NCBI GenBank assembly: GCA_022823105.1
Contig: JAJDXU010000209.1
Location: 1 to 12,018 of the forward strand
Length of the DNA: 12,018 nt
From: Dehalococcoidia bacterium
Lineage (GTDB): Bacteria; Chloroflexota; Dehalococcoidia; Lucifugimonadales; UBA3495
Reading direction: 5' to 3'
The position numbers were made by a program, and so were the translations under genes. Positions 5,812 to 10,532 of the stretch are shown here, one piece after another (position 1 is the stretch's first letter; each line of letters starts with the position of its first letter). The notes under the pieces were generated by a model. It saw only the letters and a list, made by a program, of their open reading frames with translations. It searched no databases and had not been told where the DNA came from.

Positions 5812-6951
5812 ATGGACGTGCAAATCAGGGATGCGGCAGCATTGCGGCGGGTGTCCCCGGATCGGATGCGCGCTTACCTCCAATCTCACGACTGGGTCCA
5901 GGAGGATGTCTGGCGTGATCGGATTATGGTGTGGTCCGCCACGCGCGGGGAGCAAGTCGACGAGATTTTGATACCGCTGCGCGAACAATCCGACGCTTAT
6001 GCCGTGCGAATTTCTGAGGCAGTGGTGCTTCTCTCGGAAATCGAGGAACGTTCTCAGCTGGATATCTATTACGATTTGATAGGCGCCGGCGCCGACGTCA
6101 TCCGGTTGCGGCCTTTGAATGGCGTCGGGCAATCCGGCTGGACTCTCGGCGACAGTGTGGAATTTCTCACCAGGGCGCGTGACCTGGTGGCAGCGGCGGC
6201 GCGCGCCGCCGAGCATCCAGGACAGGCCGTGTATCGCGGGCGTGCCAGTGGCCAGGTTACCGACTACGTGCGGAGTGTACGGCCACTGCCCGGATATGAA
6301 GCCGGCCCGGAGCTGACCCTGCATTCAGAAGTGCCGACCGGCTACGGCGTGCAAGAGGACCTGGGCGACGCGTTTCGTGCTCCTTTCCCTCGACAGGCCA
6401 CTATCGCGCTCAACAACGGATTGCGTGAAGCGGACCTAACGGCGGCTGCGGTGATTAGCGGGAAAGACATCGCGAACGTGTTTGAGGAGGCCCCATCGCA
6501 AGGGGTCAGCGCCAATTTTTGCGACGCAATAGCGGACTTGGCTCGCCGTGGCCACGGTATTGGGGTCAGCCTTTCATGGGCGTCAGTACGGCCTGCGGAT
6601 GCTCATCATGGAGAATTCCAATTTGCTGAGAGCGCAGCGGATGTTTTCACCCAAGGGGCGCAGTTGCTGCGCCAAAACAGCCCATTTACCGATGCCCATG
6701 TCGTCGGCGAAATTGTCGGATTGGACCGCCAACGTCGGGAGGAGTTCGACGGCCATTCCGTGGTGATATGCGAACTTGATGATCGTCCGGTGGCATTACA
6801 AGTGAGGTTCCAAAATGAGGATCACGATGAGGTATGGCGAGCGTTTCGGGACGGTATCCAAATCAGCATAGACGGCGATATTCACCGCGAAGGCCGACGA
6901 TACACATTACGAAATCCCCACAACTTCGCCGTCGCTTCTCGAATACATTGA
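5812..6951 (+). CDS. Unknown protein, partner of the DUF4365 gene
   Basis: 379 aa, no recognised domain name. GGAG (5801-5804) sits 7 bases before the ATG and the upstream stop is 12 bases away, so translation is probably linked to the DUF4365 gene. Visible layout: residues 1-100 are a mixed domain with DEILIPL (50-56) and a helix rich in acidic residues (EAVVLLSEIEERSQLDIYYDLI, 69-90); 115-150 are a helix followed by VYRGRASGQVTDYV (140-153); 160-290 are mixed, with QGVSANFCDAI (230-240). Residues 294-375 alternate short strands (HVVGEIVGL, HSVVICEL, PVALQVRF, IQISIDGDI, RRYTLRNP) like a small OB-type beta barrel. The last point is a visual inference. There is no signal peptide or membrane helix. 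It could be a DNA- or nucleotide-sensing partner, an inhibitor of the nuclease, or a scaffold; nothing in the sequence decides this. Confidence 0.85.
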   Translation: MDVQIRDAAALRRVSPDRMRAYLQSHDWVQEDVWRDRIMVWSATRGEQVDEILIPLREQSDAYAVRISEAVVLLSEIEERSQLDIYYDLIGAGADVIRLRPLNGVGQSGWTLGDSVEFLTRARDLVAAAARAAEHPGQAVYRGRASGQVTDYVRSVRPLPGYEAGPELTLHSEVPTGYGVQEDLGDAFRAPFPRQATIALNNGLREADLTAAAVISGKDIANVFEEAPSQGVSANFCDAIADLARRGHGIGVSLSWASVRPADAHHGEFQFAESAADVFTQGAQLLRQNSPFTDAHVVGEIVGLDRQRREEFDGHSVVICELDDRPVALQVRFQNEDHDEVWRAFRDGIQISIDGDIHREGRRYTLRNPHNFAVASRIH

Positions 6952-7041
6952 CCGTCACCCCTACCACTTCAACCTGCTGTCCATGGCTGAATATGTCCCC
7001 AGCGCGAGATAGGGCCTCAGCGGATGCGGCCGCCCCGGTTC

Positions 7042-7071
7042 TTGACACTCTCGCTCTGCCCTCAATACACT
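7042..7071 (+). promoter_or_regulatory. Promoter of the DUF3500 gene
   Basis: A consensus -35 TTGACA (7042-7047), an 18-base spacer and TACACT (7066-7071). Transcription would begin near 7078, with a leader of about 37 bases carrying AGGAGG (7100-7105). It ends the transcription unit boundary with the unknown gene that stops at 6951; no hairpin terminator was seen in 6952-7041. Confidence 0.6.
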
Positions 7072-7114
7072 TTCGCCATCACAACCCAACGCACGCATCA
7101 GGAGGTCGTCTGCG

Positions 7115-8110
7115 ATGACTGAAGCTCGCCTCACCCATCCCCACGCCAAAGTCGCCGCCGCCATGGTGGACTCTGCCCGCCGCTGGGTCGCCAGCCTGGA
7201 CAACGCCCAGCGCGACAAGGCCACCTACCACTACCTCGACGGCGAGCGCATCTTCTGGTACTACCCGCCGCTGAATCGCCACGGCCTGCCCCTGCGCGAC
7301 ATGACCGAGCAGCAGCGGACCCTGGCGCTGGAACTGCTGGCCACCGGCCTCACCGAGGAGACCAACCGGCAGGCCAACCTCATCATCGAGCACGAACTCG
7401 TCCTCGGCCCCCTCGAAAAGGAATGGGACCAGGTCACCTTCGTGCGCGACCCCGAACTCTACTACTGGACCGTCTTCGGCGACCCGGGCCGTCCCGACCC
7501 CTGGGGCTGGCGCGTCGAGGGACACCACCTGTCCGTCCACTACAGCGTCTGGGGCGATCAGGTCATCGCCGTCACGCCGCTCTTTCTGGGCGCCAACCCC
7601 GCCGAGGTGCGCAAGGGACCCAAGGAAGGGCTCCGCATCCTGGGCCGCCGCGAGGATCTGGCCGTTGAACTGATGGCATCCCTGGACGCCGGCCAGCGCG
7701 GCAGGGCCGTGATCCACGACAAGGCGCCGTGGGATATCCTGGGCTACAACACCAGCAAGCAGCCCGTCCACAACGATGAGGGCCTGGCCGCCCGCGACAT
7801 GAACGGCACCCAGCAGGAAATCCTGATGACGCTGATCGCCGAGTACGTCAACGGCGTGCCCGCGCCCATCGCCGAGCAGCGCATGGCTGCCATCCGCGAG
7901 TCCGGCATCGACGACTTCCGCCTGGTGTGGGCCGGCGGGCTCGACCGCGGCCGCGACCACTACTACCGCATCCACGGCGGGCACTTCATCGTCGAGTTCG
8001 ACAACATCCAGAACGAGGCCAACCATATCCACTCCGTTTGGCGCGACGTCGAAAACGACTTCGCCCAGGACGTCCTCCGCGATCACCGCCTGATGTACCA
8101 CGTCCTCTAA
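7115..8110 (+). CDS. DUF3500 domain protein
   Basis: 331 aa. AGGAGG (7100-7105) lies 9 bases before the ATG. The whole protein matches the DUF3500 pattern: a helical N-terminus with QRDKATYHY (32-40) and FWYYPP (47-52), then GWRVEGHHLSVHYSV (131-145), TPLFLGANPAEVRKGP (154-169), a second SLDAGQRGRAVI (189-200) and the C-terminal VEFDNIQNEANHIHSVWRDVENDF (293-316). The family's function is not established. The conserved His pair in EGHH, the NHIHSVWRD segment and the aromatic-rich YYRIHGG strand suggest a metal or small-molecule site, but that is inference. There is no signal peptide here, whereas some family members are exported. It has its own promoter, and a strong hairpin follows, so it is a single-gene unit. 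Its GC-rich third positions create a 340-aa antisense ORF that is not a gene. Confidence 0.92.
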   Translation: MTEARLTHPHAKVAAAMVDSARRWVASLDNAQRDKATYHYLDGERIFWYYPPLNRHGLPLRDMTEQQRTLALELLATGLTEETNRQANLIIEHELVLGPLEKEWDQVTFVRDPELYYWTVFGDPGRPDPWGWRVEGHHLSVHYSVWGDQVIAVTPLFLGANPAEVRKGPKEGLRILGRREDLAVELMASLDAGQRGRAVIHDKAPWDILGYNTSKQPVHNDEGLAARDMNGTQQEILMTLIAEYVNGVPAPIAEQRMAAIRESGIDDFRLVWAGGLDRGRDHYYRIHGGHFIVEFDNIQNEANHIHSVWRDVENDFAQDVLRDHRLMYHVL

Positions 8111-8135
8111 CCATCTGAGTCAACTCATAATGCGT

Positions 8136-8160
8136 AGGGGCGGGTTTAGAACCCGCCCTT
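8136..8160 (+). terminator. Strong hairpin after the DUF3500 gene
   Basis: GGGCGGGTT (8138-8146), loop TAG, AACCCGCCC (8150-8158): a 9-bp perfect stem, extendable by G-T and A-T to 11 bp. It begins 26 bases after the stop codon. Only a short TTGTG tail follows, so it is a weak intrinsic terminator. The core GTAGGGGCGGGTTT...AACCCGCCC resembles dispersed hairpin repeats seen in several bacterial genomes, so it may be a mobile repeat serving as a terminator. Confidence 0.55.
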
Positions 8161-8250
8161 GTGCTTAATATGGCGCTGTGGAGCCTCTACCCCCGCGCAC
8201 TGGTGCGGTGTAGGTCAATATGCCCCATACCTGCCCTTGCCACTCCTCGA

Positions 8251-8279
8251 TTGGTCAGGGTTAGGATTGGGGTTAGAAT
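8251..8279 (+). promoter_or_regulatory. Promoter of the GYD-domain gene
   Basis: TTGGTC (8251-8256), a 17-base spacer and TAGAAT (8274-8279). The expected start near 8286 gives a leader of about 92 bases before the ATG at 8378. The spacer contains a GGTTAGG-rich stretch of no known meaning. Nothing else was recognised in 8161-8377. Confidence 0.5.
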
Positions 8280-8377
8280 ACGAGCGGACTGCCCCTCTGC
8301 GGACGCCGGGCCGACCCATGAAATCCGGCAGATGGCAAGCGCCACGCTCGGAACCACATAAATTTGGAGAAAGCATC

Positions 8378-8698
8378 ATGCCAAAGTATCTACTCCAGGC
8401 GAACTACACGGCATCGGGCATGCAGGGGCTGCTTCGAGAGGGTGGCTCATCCCGTCGGCAGGTCTTCGAGGGCATCGCCAGCGAGCAGGGCGGAACTCTC
8501 GAATCGTTCTACTACGCCTTCGGCGGCGCGGACCTCTACATGGTCTTCGACCTGCCCGACGCCACAACGGCGGCGGCCATCTCGCTGGTGATCACGGCCG
8601 GCGGCGCCCTCAGCATCAGCACCGTCCAGCTGATCACACCCGAGGAGATCGACGCAGCGGTCGCCAAGTCCGTGAGTTACCGCCTGCCGGGAGCATGA
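8378..8698 (+). CDS. GYD domain protein
   Basis: 106 aa from the ATG at 8378, which has GGAG (8366-8369) 8 bases upstream. The frame is open further upstream to 8159, but that part lacks a ribosome-binding site and does not resemble the family. GYD proteins are small (about 100 aa) ferredoxin-like alpha/beta dimers of unknown function. Hallmarks are MPKYLLQANYTASGMQGLL (1-19), EGGSSRRQ (21-28), GGTLESFYYAFGGADLYMV (38-56; here GAD replaces the name-giving GYD/GDD), DLPDATTAAAIS (58-69) and LLTPEEID-type LITPEEIDAAVAKSV (85-99). The start, length and conserved ends argue that the gene is intact. It has its own promoter, and decayed insertion sequences begin downstream. Confidence 0.92.
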   Translation: MPKYLLQANYTASGMQGLLREGGSSRRQVFEGIASEQGGTLESFYYAFGGADLYMVFDLPDATTAAAISLVITAGGALSISTVQLITPEEIDAAVAKSVSYRLPGA

Positions 8699-8785
8699 CC
8701 CGTTCGTTCTGAGATGCCGTAGGTCCACCTCCGGCGGGTCGAAGCGCTCGCGCTACATCCCCATTCGTGGCAACCGGTGATGCCG

Positions 8786-8799
8786 GGCTTCGCGAAGCC
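8786..8799. repeat. 14-bp perfect palindrome downstream of the GYD gene
   Basis: GGCTTCGCGAAGCC is self-complementary. It lies about 88 bases after the GYD stop, between that gene and the IS110 remnant that reads towards it. It may act as a bidirectional terminator or be part of a dispersed repeat. The adjoining 8699-8890 has no ORF I can defend. Confidence 0.4.
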
Positions 8800-8890
8800 G
8801 GACACGCCTTCGCGCGCTTTGGCCCTGGCACTGTATGAACTGGGAGCCGGTCCGGCGATCAGCCCCGGCGAGGGTACGCCGTTGGCGCTC

Positions 8891-9088
8891 AGGATGGTTG
8901 ATCAGGCTTGGCGATGCGGCGCCAACCAGTTGCGCCAGTTCGGCTTTCAGGTTGCGGATCTCCTCGCTGAGTTGATGGCGCCGGCAGGCCAGGGAGCGCA
9001 GAGCGTACTTCGCCGCCGCCGTTGGATCGGTCAAACAATGCACTCGGAAGCGCCAGCACCGCGCGGCGAGGGCCTTGACGGAGAGACC
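8891..9088 (-). pseudogene. IS110-family transposase fragment
   Basis: About 66 residues read on the minus strand from GLSVKALAARC to SPSLINHP. They match the region of IS110 transposases between the catalytic DEDD domain and the C-terminal Tnp_20 domain, with the pattern DPTAAAKYALRSLA, then HQLSEEIRNLKAELAQLV. In intact IS110 proteins a GVG..TA.LL..AGDNP..L segment should follow; here the match stops after INHP, so the Tnp_20 domain is gone. No upstream DEDD domain was found in 9089-9309. It is a remnant and cannot encode an active enzyme. Confidence 0.72.
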
Positions 9089-9236
9089 TTCAACCGCTCC
9101 AGCGTCCGGCACTGGCCAGGATCCCGACCACCTGCTGGTCATCCTGCAGTACCACCTGACGGTGCTCGACGCCATCTGCGCCGAAATACGCGGCGGCCGT
9201 TCCATCAGCCGCTCGGCAATACGGGATCCAGTGTAG
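9075..9236 (+). CDS. Possible small ORF or gene fragment, 53 aa
   Basis: Reading from a TTG at 9075 gives 53 residues ending ISRSAIRDPV. The central part, QDPDHLLVILQYHLTVLDAIC, is strongly helical, and nearly every third codon position between 9117 and 9200 is G or C, which favours this frame over the others. There is no clear ribosome-binding site and the start overlaps the IS110 remnant, so it may be the broken remainder of a larger gene. I do not recognise the family. It could equally be chance, because the opposite strand is also open here. Confidence 0.25.
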   Translation: MTERPSTAPASGTGQDPDHLLVILQYHLTVLDAICAEIRGGRSISRSAIRDPV

Positions 9237-9309
9237 AGATTGTGGTAACCGTCGCCGGATTGGTCGCGCCACCAATTCAGCAACGGTCGGATGTCAGCTG
9301 GCGCGGGAG

Positions 9310-9780
9310 ATGGCCACAACTGAACCGTCCGACCACCTCCGCCAGGCCAGGCTCCGCATGGCCGCCGGCAACGCCTACTGCGCCATGTACCACGCTCTGG
9401 CCCGCAGCAACGCGGACCTGCTGATGGGTCCATCCGGAACCGAGGGCAACGCGCCGGAGCGGAACAGGGTTTACGCTGCCCTGGGCGACGACTTCGCATT
9501 CGAGCTGATGCAGGCCGACTTATCCCGTCAGCCCGGGGCGATGAGGCATTTCGTCGACGTCTTTCTCGCCGCCCATCACCAGCGGCTGCAGGCTGAGGAG
9601 GACCCAGCGAGCATTTTCACGGCCGATCAGGCCCGGGACTGCATCGACCAGGCGGAGGCGGTCATATCCGAGTTCCTGTCCGTGGAGCCCGAACAGAGCC
9701 GGGCTTCCGCCGTTCATCCGCTGCTGTACAGGCCAGCGGGAGGAACGACCGGTACCGGCGAGGCCGTGGTCAGACCGTGA
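9310..9780 (+). CDS. HEPN-like domain protein, probably degenerate
   Basis: 156 aa, resembling the all-helical HEPN-type proteins with QARLR-aAGnAYYAMYHAL near the N-terminus (here QARLRMAAGNAYCAMYHALARSN, 12-34), RVYAAL (53-58), a central helix near 76-95 and FTADQARDCIDQAEAVISEFL (103-123), ending RASAVHPLL. Many HEPN proteins are RNases in toxin-antitoxin or defence loci. In family members I know, the segment before DP reads QRHRADYDP; here it is QRLQAEEDP (91-99), so the conserved His and Tyr are lost. The usual first 15 or so residues are also absent: the frame is open upstream but without a start codon. GGGAG abuts the ATG too closely to be a good ribosome-binding site. No nucleotidyltransferase partner is adjacent. 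The last 15 residues probably come from the neighbouring transposase remnant. Confidence 0.55.
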   Translation: MATTEPSDHLRQARLRMAAGNAYCAMYHALARSNADLLMGPSGTEGNAPERNRVYAALGDDFAFELMQADLSRQPGAMRHFVDVFLAAHHQRLQAEEDPASIFTADQARDCIDQAEAVISEFLSVEPEQSRASAVHPLLYRPAGGTTGTGEAVVRP

Positions 9781-10081
9781 AGTCCATGGCCCCATCCACC
9801 GTCCCGGTAACGCGAGGCGCGGCGCGTTCCCCGGCCCAGGATGAGCTGTCTTGCGCAATCCCTTCGCCCGCGGCGCGGTTGGTCCATCGAACCGCCGGCT
9901 GGTCCTGGGTCAGGCCTCGCACGAACGGAGCATCCGGCAACGCCCGACGCCATCCGGCCCAGGGGACGTGGCCCAACCACATCAGGGAGATCCAGCGCAG
10001 CCCACTGGCATCGACCAGCGGGTGGCGACTGGAACGCACCGCATCTCGGTAGATGCCGCGGGCTCTGATCCTGGCGCCGCG
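9781..10081 (-). pseudogene. DDE transposase fragment (IS701/IS4-like)
   Basis: The minus strand at 10081-9935 reads GARIRARGIYRDAVRSSRH, then ASGLRWISLMWL and PWAGWRRALP. These match a common DDE-superfamily transposase (PF13546-like) in which the order is RRGAKI.A.GIYRDPVRSS, ASGLRWLSLM, PWAGR.WALPFLT. Beyond about 9930 the match moves to another frame (GRRDCARQLIL, then a DGGW near 9800), so there is at least one frameshift. The upstream part carrying the first catalytic Asp (IDET-type) is missing and the fragment ends abruptly at the IstB piece. The IS family name is from memory of similar proteins and is less certain than the transposase call. Confidence 0.65.
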
Positions 10082-10206
10082 ACCGGGAGTCGGCTACCGC
10101 CTTCTTCACCCTGGTGTCAGCTCGGTACGAGCGCGGCAGCATCATCCTGACTACCAACAAAGGCTTCGGCGAGCGAGGCGAATTGCTGGGCGACAGCGTG
10201 ATCGCA
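10081..10206 (+). pseudogene. istB: IS21-family IstB fragment
   Basis: 42 codons from 10081 read FFTLVSARYERGSIILTTNK, then GFGERGELLGDSVIA. This is the IstB segment after Walker B (consensus FFQLVSRRYERGS, TSNK.FGEWGE.FGD.VIA). IstB is the AAA+ helper of the IS21 transposase IstA. The match stops exactly after VIA, where intact proteins continue AAILDRLLHH, and no Walker A or Walker B is left upstream. The Trp of FGEWGE is Arg here. It is a short internal relic, fused head-to-head with the minus-strand DDE fragment. Confidence 0.8.
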
Positions 10207-10532
10207 GGGGGTGGGCAATCCCGGACCGGCGAACCTGGGTCATATTTTCGTCGGCGTTGCGTTGACAACCCCGCAGGAATGGTCTGGCCCAGATATTCCG
10301 ACAGCGATCTTCGATACCAACGGCCACATGGTTCCGCGCGGCCCGGGCGCTTGCCTGACGCCAAGGACGCGCATCTTGGCCGGCCGTCAATGCCAGTGGA
10401 GGCGAACTGTGTTCGCCTCCGGGTCGTTGTGGCTAACCAGCCGCCCGGTTATGTCGCAGCGGCCCGGCTTGTAACTCCCACTCGCTGGCGTAATCGCGGC
10501 ATGGAATCTGTCGCCAACCGCTGATCTTCGGA
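10207..10532. other. Unassigned stretch between IstB relic and LRR gene
   Basis: 326 bases without a defensible gene. One plus-strand frame (from GTG 10211) reads smoothly for about 50 codons (ANLGHIFVGVALTTPQEW, then IFDTNGHMVPRGPG), and could be a gene relic, but it has no ribosome-binding site, overlaps other open frames and matches nothing I recognise. The only clear structure is the hairpin at 10398-10420. Confidence 0.4.
10398..10420. repeat. Perfect 10-bp-stem hairpin
   Basis: GGAGGCGAAC (10398-10407), loop TGT, GTTCGCCTCC (10411-10420). It lies 113 bases beyond the stop codon of the minus-strand LRR gene. It may serve as that gene's terminator, although no T-run follows in that direction, or it may be a stray repeat among the IS relics. 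Confidence 0.5.

Noticed and set aside
7079..8101. 340-aa minus-strand open frame
   Set aside because: It mirrors the DUF3500 gene. Its Val/Gly/Asp-rich, repeat-like composition is typical of an antisense frame of a GC-rich gene, and DUF3500 is strongly supported.
8159..8377. N-terminal extension of the GYD protein (179-aa version)
   Set aside because: The extension starts inside the DUF3500 terminator hairpin, precedes a good promoter and the true ribosome-binding site, and does not match the family.
9090..9275. Possible CBS-like domain on the minus strand (VVLQDDQQVVGILAS)
   Set aside because: The short resemblance needs a frameshift to join to a second segment and the plus strand has better third-position composition here.
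8777..9424. 215-aa plus-strand frame
   Set aside because: No ribosome-binding site and no family resemblance; it crosses the IS110 relic on the opposite strand and overlaps the HEPN-like gene in another frame.
8753..9499. 248-aa minus-strand frame as an intact gene
   Set aside because: Only residues covering 8891-9088 resemble a transposase. The remainder has shifting composition and overlaps the HEPN-like gene, so I report only the relic.
10049..10080. IstB Walker B segment (VDEVGYLPL-like) just before the IstB relic
   Set aside because: The same bases read better on the minus strand as ARGIYRD of the DDE transposase, so the IstB match starts at about 10081.
9714..10364. 216-aa minus-strand frame as an intact gene
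   Set aside because: It passes through the IstB relic and only a short part matches a DDE transposase after a frameshift; it is not a functional gene.
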